Below, in pieces: positions 7,042 to 14,180 of a DNA stretch of 16,673 nt; the first letter of the stretch is position 1, and every line of letters starts with the position of its first letter. A program made the position numbers and the translations under genes. The DNA lies in assembly GCA_938046115.1 (NCBI GenBank), contig CALIXX010000045.1, positions 1 to 16,673 of the forward strand. Direction: 5' to 3'. The notes under the pieces were generated by a model. The model was not told the DNA's origin. It saw only the letters and a program-made list of their open reading frames with translations, and did no database searches. The stretch is from an uncultured Candidatus Saccharibacteria bacterium (GTDB lineage Bacteria; Patescibacteriota; Saccharimonadia; Saccharimonadales; Saccharimonadaceae).

Positions 7042-7330
7042 AGGAGCATATTTCAAGAGAATCTACCTCTGTTATCTCGTTCACTCTCTGTCTTTCTTGG
7101 TAGCCAAGTTTGGTGTCTTGCCCTGCTGCTGCCCTGCCCTTTTATCAATATAAACCTCACTTACTACTGGCAAATACTACACCAGCGCACAGCCAGGCTT
7201 ATTTGCCGACAAGTGGCACACTAGCTAGGTTATTTGGTTATAATAGTTGGTAATCGTGCACAAGCTTGGTTCGTCGTTGCCCTTTACTGTCTATAGCAAC
7301 CTAACGCTAGCCAAGAAACAGATATAGGCA
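7042..7330. other. Non-coding stretch between the PadR promoter and the terminator at 7335
   Basis: No convincing gene is seen here. A plus-strand TATAAT (7239-7244) without a good -35 precedes a region that can fold: CTTGG (7265-7269) with CCAAG (7311-7315), CGT with ACG, and GTTGC (7276-7280) with GCAAC (7296-7300). A small CTTGG-tag-CCAAG hairpin lies at 7096-7108. A plus-strand 66-codon frame at 7024-7224 has no ribosome binding site and overlaps the operator, so it is not called. Confidence 0.4.
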
Positions 7331-7334
7331 CAGC

Positions 7335-7364
7335 AAAAACACCCCAGCAGCATCTGGGGTGTTT
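7335..7364 (-). terminator. Terminator of the 7407-8417 gene
   Basis: AAACACCCCAG (7337-7347) and CTGGGGTGTTT (7354-7364) form an 11-pair stem with a 6-base loop. On the minus strand the stem ends in five T. It lies 43 bases after the gene's stop. Confidence 0.85.
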
Positions 7365-7406
7365 GCACACGGTACGTCGAGAGACGATCTATCTCATGGC
7401 CAATAA

Positions 7407-8417
7407 TTAGTCGCCAAGGGTATCCATCTTACCCTTGGTGCGCAAGATATCGCGCAGTTCGCGGACAGATTCTTTGCTCGATGACTGTGCATCTTTGAGC
7501 TTGTCGTAGAGCGACTTTGTCAAAGATGTGCTTGGGATCTCGGGGCGCTTTGGTGAGCTACTGCTGCTATCACGGTTCTTGTAGTAGTTGACGAGGGCTA
7601 CATAGTAAGCGCGCATCTCCTTGCGGTATTTGATCTGATCGTTGGCATAGTCGCGCACGCTGGCGTACTGTGAGTCTTTCATCTTATTAAGGGCGTTAAG
7701 GCAAGATTTCTGCTGCTCATCATACTTCTGGCCAGCTTCATCACCAGATGCGCTACTGAGTGGCGAGCTGTAGCTCGTGCGGCACGAATTGCTGTATTCT
7801 TTGTAGGCAGTAGCGACCGCACCCGATTCTTTGAGTAGCGGCTTGACTTTTTCGTAATCACTCTTGTACTCTTCGAAGGCTTTCTTGACCTCACCATCGC
7901 GCATAGCAGCAGCTTTGCCGAGCTTGTCGAAGTGGTCATCCGCCTTGCGAACCACCTCGTTGATTGACGTTTCTGGGTCTGACCTGTCTATATTAAGGCT
8001 GGTTGAGTCGAAGCTATTCATCATAGCGTATGCCTTGCGGTAATCCTCGGTGCTTGGCCCTGAGAATAGTACGATACACACGATTATAATGATGATCAGC
8101 ACAAATATACCAATCCCGCCGCCAATCAAGCTCCATAGCAAGCCCTTGCTCATGCCCTGCTTGGGTGGCATTGGGCCCATTGGCCGGCCTGGCTGTGGCT
8201 GCATTGGCTGAGGTTGGCCTGGTGCTGGCTGAGCTGGTTGCTGTGAAATGGGTTGAGGTTGAGGCTGGGGCTGAGCTGCAGGTGCTGGCTCAGCGGCAGC
8301 AGCACGCTTGCTGGCCAGAGCGGCCTTTTCTTCCTCAGTATAAGGTGGGTTGTTCATATCAAAGGTTGGGACAGCCTCTGGGGGTTGCTCCTGGGGGGTT
8401 GCTGGTTGATTACTCAT
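7407..8417 (-). CDS. Single-pass membrane protein with Pro/Gln-rich inner tail and helical outer domain (336 aa)
   Basis: The family is not recognised. Residues 1-90 are low-complexity, rich in Pro, Gln and Ala (PQPQPQPISQQPAQPAPGQP), with KQGMSKG at the membrane edge. One very hydrophobic segment spans about 93-119 (SLIGGGIGIFVLIIIIIVCIVLF). Residues 120-336 are charged, Ser/Lys/Tyr-rich and mainly helical, with two cysteines (C212, C239) that could form a disulfide. There is no cleavable signal peptide; the segment most likely acts as a signal anchor with the C-terminal domain outside. The start is supported by AAGGAG 4 bases before the ATG and by TTGGCC-17-TATAAT upstream. It is monocistronic. 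This architecture is common among surface proteins of small Gram-positive-like bacteria, including Saccharibacteria; the role is unknown. It ends in TAA. Confidence 0.85.
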   Translation of the reverse strand: MSNQPATPQEQPPEAVPTFDMNNPPYTEEEKAALASKRAAAAEPAPAAQPQPQPQPISQQPAQPAPGQPQPMQPQPGRPMGPMPPKQGMSKGLLWSLIGGGIGIFVLIIIIIVCIVLFSGPSTEDYRKAYAMMNSFDSTSLNIDRSDPETSINEVVRKADDHFDKLGKAAAMRDGEVKKAFEEYKSDYEKVKPLLKESGAVATAYKEYSNSCRTSYSSPLSSASGDEAGQKYDEQQKSCLNALNKMKDSQYASVRDYANDQIKYRKEMRAYYVALVNYYKNRDSSSSSPKRPEIPSTSLTKSLYDKLKDAQSSSKESVRELRDILRTKGKMDTLGD

Positions 8418-8455
8418 GCATCTCCTTGTTAACTTGGCTATTATTCACCATAACT

Positions 8456-8484
8456 ATTATACCGGAATAGCAGCAATTGGCCAA
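8456..8484 (-). promoter_or_regulatory. Promoter of the 7407-8417 gene
   Basis: TTGGCC (8479-8484), a 17-base spacer and a perfect TATAAT (8456-8461) on the minus strand, about 39 bases before the start codon. Confidence 0.65.
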
Positions 8485-8566
8485 TATATATCTTGCTGTG
8501 GCTGCGCGCCCTCCTATCCTTCACATCCACTCATACAGCACCAAAGAAAGCGGAGGTTGTTACCAG

Positions 8567-8599
8567 CAAAACACCCCACGCATCCTTGCTGGGGTGTTT
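8567..8599 (-). terminator. Terminator of pnp
   Basis: AAACACCCC (8569-8577) and GGGGTGTTT (8591-8599) with a 13-base loop, 33 bases after the pnp stop. The U-tract on the minus strand is short (four T, then GC), so it is weaker than the others. Confidence 0.7.
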
Positions 8600-8631
8600 G
8601 TCTTCTGTTGCGAGGCTAGTGCTCAGATCTG

Positions 8632-10749
8632 CTACAATCCGATCATCGTCAGATTAATCTTGCCGCGCTCGTCAATGCCAGTGATCTTCACCTGCACGGT
8701 TTGGCCTTCTTGCACGACATCTGTCACCTTGCCAACTCGGCCTTTGGCAAGCTTCGAGATATGCACCATCCCATCCACGCCAGGTAGGATGTTTACAAAG
8801 GCACCAAAATCCTTAATCGTCACCACGGTGCCGGTGTAGGTACGACCAACTTCGGGCTCTTCCACCAGGCTTTTAATCCAGGCCAGCGCCTTCTCAATCG
8901 CCTCACCATTGGGGCTCGCAATGGTAATCAGGCCGTCTTCTTTAATATCTACCTCGGCACCAGTTTCGCTAGTGATTTTATTGATGGTTTCACCACCCTT
9001 GCCAATAACAGCGCCAATTTTATCTGGGTTAATCTTGAGCTTTTCGATACGCGGCGCATAGGGGCTGAGTTCTTTGCGTGGCTGTGGCAGCACACTTAGC
9101 ATATGCTCCAGGATATGGGCACGACCAGCCTTACTCTGCTCGAGCGCCTGGCGCAGCACCTGCACGGGCAGACCATGCACCTTCATATCCATCTGCAAGG
9201 CTGTAATACCCTTGCTCGTACCCGTCACCTTAAAGTCCATGTCGCCAGCAAAATCCTCGGCGTCGGCAATGTCGCTCAGTACGTAGGGCGTGTCACCATC
9301 CATCATGAGGCCCATAGCAATACCACTGACTGGTGCCTTGAGCGGCACGCCAGCGTCCATCAGGGCCAAGCAACTACTACACGTGGCCGCCATACTGGTA
9401 GAGCCGTTCTGGCTCATGATTTCTGTCACGCTGCGGATGGCATAGGGGAACTCTTCTTCACTCGGTAGCACTGCCGTAAGGGCACGCTCCGCCAGATACC
9501 CGTGGCCAATCTCACGCCGACCAGGGCTACCAAGGCGCTTGACCTCACCCACCGTATAACCCGGGGCGTTGTAGTGGTGCATATAGCGGCGCTCGCCTTC
9601 TGTTACCTCCATGGTATCGACTAACTGTGCGTAACTCAGCGGTGCCAGCGTAACAATATTCATACCCTGCGTCACCCCGCGGGTAAACAGGCTGCTCCCG
9701 TGGGTGCGGGGCAAGATCCCAACCTCGCTCGAGAGCGGGCGGATCTCCGTCAGGGCGCGGCCATCGGGGCGGGTGTGCTCTTCTACAATGCCGCGGCGCA
9801 CATCGTTGTGTAGTGCCAATGTAAAGGCTTCGTCGTACTCATCACGCACCGCCGCGTATTCCTCGGCATCAAGGCCGAGCTGCTCGGCCATTGCCTCGTG
9901 GAAAGCCCAGCGAATTTCATTCACAACTTCATTGCGCTCGGGGTATGGGCGGCGGATCTTCTCACCTAGTTTGCCATCAACCCATTGGTTGGCTACGGCC
10001 TGGATGTCTTCATTTGGCAAAACGAGCTCATATTCCTGCGGTGCTGGTGCCACCTTGGCGGCAAGCTCCCGCTGCAGCGCAATAGCTGGCTGCATCGCTT
10101 GGTGCGCCCAGGCTATGGCATCGACGATCACCTCCTCGGGTACTTCTTTAGCGCCAGCTTCTACCATGGTAATGCCGCGCTCGATCCCTGCCACCACGAG
10201 GTCAAGGTCGGACTGCTCACGCTCCTCTGGTGTCAGGAAGGCCTTAAACTCACCGTTCACCCGACCAACGCGCAGGCCCGCCACCGGCCCATCAAACGGC
10301 GTACCAGTTAACATCAGGGCGCTGCTAGCAGCAACCATCGCCACCATATCGGGGCGGAAGCTCGGGTCCATACTGAGCACCGTAGCCACCACCTGCACTT
10401 CCTGGCGGTAGCCTTTAGGAAAGAGTGGGCGGATCGGTCGGTCGATCAGGCGGCCAATCAGCACTGCTTCGTCGCTGGGCCGACCCTCACGCTTAATAAA
10501 GCGGCTACCGCTAATCTTGCCCGAGGCATAGAACTTCTCTTCGTAGTCGATACTTAAGGGGAAGTAATCCAGCGTTACCGGGCGGGTACCCACTTGGGCC
10601 GTACCCAGCACCACCGTATCGCCGTACCGCACTAGCACACTGGCCGTCGAGCGAAAACCAACTCGGTTGACCTCCAGAGTGAGAGGGCGACCGCACAGCT
10701 CGGTCGTCACAGCAAAGACATCTTTGCCGCTTGGGTTAATAATACTCAT
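8632..10749 (-). CDS. pnp: Polyribonucleotide nucleotidyltransferase (PNPase)
   Basis: This is the phosphorolytic 3'-5' exoribonuclease of RNA decay, a trimeric ring enzyme. The 705-residue protein has the full order: first RNase PH domain (about 15-150), all-helical linker (about 190-320), second RNase PH domain (about 325-525) with EGERRYMHHYNAPGY (about 383-397), GRREIGHGYLAERAL (about 410-424) and the catalytic DFAGDMDFKVTGT segment, then KH (about 572-611, with IGKGG) and S1 (about 634-701). The C-terminus stops right after S1, shorter than enterobacterial PNPase with its RNase E-binding tail. I chose the ATG at 10749: AAGGAG lies 6 bases upstream and the protein starts MSIINPSGKDVF as in relatives; a start at 10812 has no such support. 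rpsO, its usual neighbour, is 4.3 kb upstream here. It ends in TAG. Confidence 0.98.
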   Translation of the reverse strand: MSIINPSGKDVFAVTTELCGRPLTLEVNRVGFRSTASVLVRYGDTVVLGTAQVGTRPVTLDYFPLSIDYEEKFYASGKISGSRFIKREGRPSDEAVLIGRLIDRPIRPLFPKGYRQEVQVVATVLSMDPSFRPDMVAMVAASSALMLTGTPFDGPVAGLRVGRVNGEFKAFLTPEEREQSDLDLVVAGIERGITMVEAGAKEVPEEVIVDAIAWAHQAMQPAIALQRELAAKVAPAPQEYELVLPNEDIQAVANQWVDGKLGEKIRRPYPERNEVVNEIRWAFHEAMAEQLGLDAEEYAAVRDEYDEAFTLALHNDVRRGIVEEHTRPDGRALTEIRPLSSEVGILPRTHGSSLFTRGVTQGMNIVTLAPLSYAQLVDTMEVTEGERRYMHHYNAPGYTVGEVKRLGSPGRREIGHGYLAERALTAVLPSEEEFPYAIRSVTEIMSQNGSTSMAATCSSCLALMDAGVPLKAPVSGIAMGLMMDGDTPYVLSDIADAEDFAGDMDFKVTGTSKGITALQMDMKVHGLPVQVLRQALEQSKAGRAHILEHMLSVLPQPRKELSPYAPRIEKLKINPDKIGAVIGKGGETINKITSETGAEVDIKEDGLITIASPNGEAIEKALAWIKSLVEEPEVGRTYTGTVVTIKDFGAFVNILPGVDGMVHISKLAKGRVGKVTDVVQEGQTVQVKITGIDERGKINLTMIGL

Positions 10750-10838
10750 ACAGAGCTCCTTTCTTGCGGCAAGTAACAGGGGTGAATGCTCGCACCCATC
10801 ATCTTCATGCAAGCCCTCAACGCTATCACTGCCGCGTT

Positions 10839-10844
10839 ATTATA
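10839..10844 (-). promoter_or_regulatory. Possible -10 element of pnp
   Basis: A perfect TATAAT on the minus strand 89 bases before the pnp ATG; a TATACT (10853-10858) lies just upstream. Neither has a good -35, so the real start of the message is uncertain. Confidence 0.35.
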
Positions 10845-10909
10845 CTCTCTTTAGTATACCGCATTTTGGGATATACTGGTAGTGCTTCGTGTCTTCGCAG
10901 CCTGGGAGT

Positions 10910-11191
10910 TTATACCTCACCTTGGCTATCACGGCCAATCACCAGGCGCATCGCATTATCACCTTCATAGGTGGTCTGCGAGCCCTTGATAGAGAGAATG
11001 TTTCCACTACCCTTGATTGCTGCGCTGCCCACAAACCGCACATACGTTGCGCTCAGCCATTCGACACCACGTGGCATAACCGTAATTTCTTCGCCTTGAT
11101 CTCCTATGACAGCAAACGAGACGCCATTCTCCACTTTCTGTGGTTGGTCATAGATCATATACTCACTACGTCGAGAGAGCTCTTTCTCCAA
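10910..11191 (-). CDS. Small protein of unknown function (93 aa, TTG start)
   Basis: The family is not recognised. The protein is soluble and predicted rich in strands: VSFAVIGDQGEEITVMP, GVEWLSATYVRFVG, GSGNILSIKGSQTTYEG and MRLVIGRDSQGEV alternate hydrophobic and polar residues as in a small beta barrel or sandwich. There is no signal peptide or cysteine. The start is uncertain: TTG at 11191, or ATG at 11158 giving 82 residues. The TTG is preferred because TTGACG-17-TAATAT upstream ends 9 bases before it, fitting the leaderless layout of rpsO; no ribosome binding site precedes either codon. It stands alone between pnp and the spherulin-like gene, both on the same strand. It ends in TAA. Confidence 0.6.
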   Translation of the reverse strand: MEKELSRRSEYMIYDQPQKVENGVSFAVIGDQGEEITVMPRGVEWLSATYVRFVGSAAIKGSGNILSIKGSQTTYEGDNAMRLVIGRDSQGEV

Positions 11192-11200
11192 AACAGCTTT

Positions 11201-11229
11201 ATATTAGCAAGTTATCCCAAGCTCGTCAA
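11201..11229 (-). promoter_or_regulatory. Promoter of the 10910-11191 gene
   Basis: TTGACG (11224-11229), a 17-base spacer and TAATAT (11201-11206) on the minus strand, ending 9 bases before the TTG start. Confidence 0.5.
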
Positions 11230-11367
11230 TCAGCCCCTCGCCATAAGTATGCACAGCATAGTCCCGTCACCTCTGTTATGAGCCCTCTCCCCTACTACTC
11301 TATCCGAGCAATGAGTAGTGAGAAGAGGATATGTGAGAATTGGCGGCATGCGCGATACACCTGTTGC

Positions 11368-12657
11368 TTATATCATCGTGTTGTCGTACCGGCTGCGGTT
11401 CTTCGCGTGGCGGCGCTTGCGGCCGACGAACCACCACCAGGCACCGCCGCCACCAGCTGCAGTGAGAACTACTGCCACAGCGATGAGGATGATGATCGTC
11501 CAGTTGGGCCCTGCCTCTTGCTTGCGCATGGTCGGTTGCTGGTGCTTTTTGCTTGGCTGCGGCTTTTTCTTATCCTTCTTTTCGTCCTTTTTCTTGTCTT
11601 TGTCGTCTTTTTTCTTCTCCTCAGGCTTGGGGGCGGGTTTTGGCGCTGGTGCAGGTGCTGGCGCAGGCTGAGCCGTTACTTTCAGGCCAAAGGTATCGGC
11701 GCAATCAGCCGTGAGCGGCGTCGCTGCACCCACTGGCACATTACCACGTTGGATACTCCCCAGGCCAGCCAAACCACCCAGCAAGGTAGATGAATCATTA
11801 TATGGGTTGATGTTTGGATCTGCCTCCTCGGCTGGTGTGGTCGGGCCACGATCGGAGGTCGTGTACACCCAGCCAGCATTGCGCTCACGGGCCTTGGCGA
11901 CCACCTGGGCCTGCTGCTCGTTGCTGCCCACACTGTGGATGACGTGCCACATCTTGTAGGCGTTGGCCGGGTTTTTCTCGAAGTTGGTGGCAGTTGGGTG
12001 GTTTAGATCGTAGTAGCTATCGCTCAGATAGCGTGCTGCCGAGGTCTCGGCATTCAAGAATACATCACCATAAGGCATGACAGACTCACCAAGGAAGCGT
12101 GTGCCCGCATTATGGATAACGATGGAGCCAGGGTGCTTGACCTTGACGTAGTTGTAGAGATTAGCTAGGTAGCAAGTCTTTTGGCCACTACTGTGGTTGT
12201 CGGCTTCGTCAAAGAAAATCCCCTTCACGTTGGGGTAGAGCGCATACCAGCGGTCGATCTCTGCCGCTACCTCAGCAATATTGCGCGTCTGGCGGCCATG
12301 CTTGACGTAGCCAATGTATTTGACACCAAGCGAATCAAGCCGCGCCAGGGCCTTTACATAATCACTACTAACCGCCGTACCGGGCCCGCTCGAGGGGTTA
12401 ACCACTGCAAAGGGCATCTTGCTCGAGACATTAGCCATATCATTCCAATACTGATTATTGCCACCCTGCATGGGGTAGCTATAGGCTGGCATCATGATGG
12501 ACTGCTGCGATGCCAGAGCACTCACCTGCGGCGCAAGCAACTGGCCCAGCACCGCTACGGTGGCCACAAACATCAGCACAGCCCGCCGTGCCTGCTGCAT
12601 ACTCCACCGCATCGCCACACCCGTGGACGCCCGTGCTGCGTCTGTCACATCCTGCAT
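11368..12657 (-). CDS. Membrane-anchored spherulin-4/GH114-like putative glycosidase (429 aa)
   Basis: This is a surface-anchored protein with a domain resembling spherulation-specific family 4, related to endo-alpha-1,4-polygalactosaminidases (GH114). Segments in order: basic N-terminus and signal peptide (about 24-49, ending VSALA); a TIM-barrel-like domain (about 53-298) with MMPAYSYP, FAVVNPSSGPG, YIGYVKHGRQTR, IDRWYALYPNVKGIFFDEAD (acidic pair at about 150-151), VIHNAGTR and AGWVYTT; a PAPAPKP and then Lys/Asp-rich linker (about 328-383); a C-terminal membrane helix (about 386-411) and a basic tail. It would display the barrel outside the cell on a stalk. The enzyme activity is inferred from fold-type motifs only. 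ATG at 12657 or GTG at 12663 could start it; a TATCAT -10 lies at 12669-12674 and no clear ribosome binding site is seen. It ends in TAA. Confidence 0.82.
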   Translation of the reverse strand: MQDVTDAARASTGVAMRWSMQQARRAVLMFVATVAVLGQLLAPQVSALASQQSIMMPAYSYPMQGGNNQYWNDMANVSSKMPFAVVNPSSGPGTAVSSDYVKALARLDSLGVKYIGYVKHGRQTRNIAEVAAEIDRWYALYPNVKGIFFDEADNHSSGQKTCYLANLYNYVKVKHPGSIVIHNAGTRFLGESVMPYGDVFLNAETSAARYLSDSYYDLNHPTATNFEKNPANAYKMWHVIHSVGSNEQQAQVVAKARERNAGWVYTTSDRGPTTPAEEADPNINPYNDSSTLLGGLAGLGSIQRGNVPVGAATPLTADCADTFGLKVTAQPAPAPAPAPKPAPKPEEKKKDDKDKKKDEKKDKKKPQPSKKHQQPTMRKQEAGPNWTIIILIAVAVVLTAAGGGGAWWWFVGRKRRHAKNRSRYDNTMI

Positions 12658-12776
12658 AGTCACTCTCTATGATAGCATCTTTGTGCGTAAATGGGTATTA
12701 TGTTGTGTATGTCACAATGTTTTTGCGTATACTTCCCTGTTGTGGTGTGTGGTATGTGGTGATATCACATAAGCGA

Positions 12777-12805
12777 CAAAACACCCAACTTATGTGGGTG
12801 TTTTG
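12777..12805 (-). terminator. Terminator of the 12838-13353 gene
   Basis: CAAAACACCC (12777-12786) and GGGTGTTTTG (12796-12805) form a 10-pair stem with a 9-base loop. The A-rich and T-rich outer arms make it usable on both strands; the gene it serves ends 33 bases away on the minus strand. Confidence 0.8.
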
Positions 12806-12837
12806 GTTTGATATATACTATATCCTCGCTGTTTTGC

Positions 12838-13353
12838 CTATTGTTTATGTGGTGCTGGCGGTTCAATGACGTCAAGTAGCCTAACTTTGCGGAGTGCTTC
12901 ATCAAGCCCATCATGGGTTTCCTCTATTGTTTCAATTGGAGCTAGTTCTATGCTACCTTCTGGTATGCTCCAATCTGTGCGGCGTAAATATTCACCCGAA
13001 CCTTTAACAGTATAATCCTGTCTTGCTATTACGACTGGCGTACCATCATTCCTATTAGCAACAGTCTCTATTCTAATCTGGCGAGCTGTTCGGCTTGGAT
13101 TGTTATCTACCTTATCACCTATCGAGTCAAATATATCAACTGCCAGAACTTCCGCGGTTGTTATTTCGCCGCATTTGTCAGGCTGAGATGACCGAAAGCT
13201 AATAGATCGATAAGTATTTGTAGGCCAAGTGTTATCAACTTCTACATATCCTGGGTATAGTTTGAATTTGTCATCAACATAATCGCAGAATTTCTTGCTA
13301 ACTTCCGCTCTCTCAATCTTTTCGTGGTCACCTCTTGGACTAAATTCTCCCAT
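12838..13353 (-). CDS. Unknown soluble protein (171 aa), AT-richer than its neighbours
   Basis: The family is not recognised. There is no signal peptide or membrane segment. The N-terminus (HEKIERAEVSKKFCDYVDDKFKLYPGYVEV) is helical, followed by strand-like stretches YRSISFRSS, TAEVLAVDIFDS, ARQIRIETVAN and PVVIARQDYTV, and an acidic C-terminal helix (IEETHDGLDEALRKVRLLDV). The start is firm: AAGGAG lies 5 bases before the ATG, and a good promoter (TTGACA-18-TAGAAT) lies upstream with a 20-base inverted repeat over the -10. Third positions use A and T more than pnp or the ABC genes, which could mean recent acquisition or low expression. It is monocistronic, with the terminator at 12777-12805. 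It ends in TAG. Confidence 0.8.
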   Translation of the reverse strand: MGEFSPRGDHEKIERAEVSKKFCDYVDDKFKLYPGYVEVDNTWPTNTYRSISFRSSQPDKCGEITTAEVLAVDIFDSIGDKVDNNPSRTARQIRIETVANRNDGTPVVIARQDYTVKGSGEYLRRTDWSIPEGSIELAPIETIEETHDGLDEALRKVRLLDVIEPPAPHKQ

Positions 13354-13372
13354 ATAAGCTCCTTATTAACAA

Positions 13373-13392
13373 ATAGAATACAGCTATTCTAT
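13373..13392. promoter_or_regulatory. Operator-like inverted repeat over the promoter of the 12838-13353 gene
   Basis: ATAGAATACAGCTATTCTAT: two perfect 8-base arms around CAGC. It covers the -10 hexamer and the expected transcription start, the usual place for a repressor site. It differs from the PadR sites at 6980 and 7014, so another regulator is implied. Confidence 0.6.
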
Positions 13393-13415
13393 CTCATCAG
13401 TGCTCTGTATGTCAA
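13386..13415 (-). promoter_or_regulatory. Promoter of the 12838-13353 gene
   Basis: A perfect TTGACA (13410-13415), an 18-base spacer and TAGAAT (13386-13391) on the minus strand. Confidence 0.7.
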
Positions 13416-13425
13416 ACGTCTATCA

Positions 13426-14094
13426 CTACAGCAACACCACCCGCTCGCGCGCCCACTCTAGTGCGGCGAGGCTGCGCTGGCGCGCTGCTGTGTGCTCGGG
13501 TGAGGGTTGGTCACTCCCCCACCACTGGTTCCAGGCCCAGTCAATAGGGTTGAGGCACTCAAGGTGATCGGTATGGTGCAGCTTGCCATTGATAAAGCTG
13601 TCGTTGCGCTGGGTGTAGAGATGAGTATAGCCACATCGCTGGAGGGCGCGCAGGCTGGCAACGTTACCCTGCACCACAGCGGATTTGATGCAATGTAGCC
13701 CTAGATTCTCAAAGGCGTACCACGTGCGAGCATGGTGGCTAGCACTAGCAACACCCTTGCCCCAGTAATCTTTATCCACAATAATGATGCCACTTGTGGC
13801 AGTGTGGACGTGCTTTCTCGTAATATTCACCAGTGATGTACCACCAATCAGCCGCCGCGTTTCACCATCCTTGGCCCAGATACCCCAGACAATACTTTCT
13901 TTATCTGCGATTGTTTTGTCATACCACGCTTGCTCGGTTTCGAGCGTCTGCGCCCGGTGCTCGGCAAAATACTGCGTGACCGTCCCGCGCGCAAACCCCT
14001 CTACAAACGGCCTCAGCTCATCCCGCGCAAACGGCGCAAGCTCCAGCTCGAGCCCCTGCTTTGTCGTGACTGTCATCATTGGGCCAAATGCCAT
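13426..14094 (-). CDS. GNAT family N-acetyltransferase (RimJ/RimL-like)
   Basis: It transfers an acetyl group from acetyl-CoA to an amine; the acceptor is unknown. The 222-residue protein has the Acetyltransf_3 pattern: LELELAPFARDELRPFVEGF at the start, LIGGTSLVNI strand, motif A with VDKDYWGKGVAS (the YWGKGVA acetyl-CoA loop at about 110-116), and the C-terminal VVQGNVASLRALQRCGYTH with the conserved Asn-x-x-Ser pair and 'GY' typical of RimJ/RimL relatives. A Trp-rich tail (IDWAWNQWWG) follows. I chose the ATG at 14094: AAAGGAG lies 6 bases upstream and the homology starts after it, rather than an in-frame start at 14172. A TATACT -10 lies at 14123-14128. Monocistronic or weakly linked to the gene 86 bases upstream. 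It ends in TAG. Confidence 0.92.
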   Translation of the reverse strand: MAFGPMMTVTTKQGLELELAPFARDELRPFVEGFARGTVTQYFAEHRAQTLETEQAWYDKTIADKESIVWGIWAKDGETRRLIGGTSLVNITRKHVHTATSGIIIVDKDYWGKGVASASHHARTWYAFENLGLHCIKSAVVQGNVASLRALQRCGYTHLYTQRNDSFINGKLHHTDHLECLNPIDWAWNQWWGSDQPSPEHTAARQRSLAALEWARERVVLL

Positions 14095-14122
14095 GGTGTG
14101 CTCCTTTCGTGGTGTTTTTTCT

Positions 14123-14128
14123 AGTATA
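14123..14128 (-). promoter_or_regulatory. -10 element of the acetyltransferase gene
   Basis: TATACT on the minus strand, 28 bases before the start codon and just before the ribosome binding site. The best -35 (TTGTGT, 14148-14153) is 19 bases away, so the assignment is moderate. Confidence 0.4.
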
Positions 14129-14180
14129 TCATTAGTGGGAGAATAATACACAAGGCGAAGGGCCGCCCTCATCAGATACC

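Noticed and set aside
7024..7224. A 66-codon plus-strand open frame in the non-coding gap
   Set aside because: It starts inside the PadR operator, has no ribosome binding site or promoter, and its translation is low-quality hydrophobic sequence without any domain.
9704..10411. A 235-codon plus-strand frame opposite pnp
   Set aside because: It is antisense to the conserved core of PNPase, and its Ser/Arg/Thr-rich translation is typical of a shadow frame.
11293..11323. ACTACTC/GAGTAGT hairpin after the spherulin-like gene
   Set aside because: The stem has seven pairs with a 13-base loop and no T run on either strand, so it is not called a terminator.
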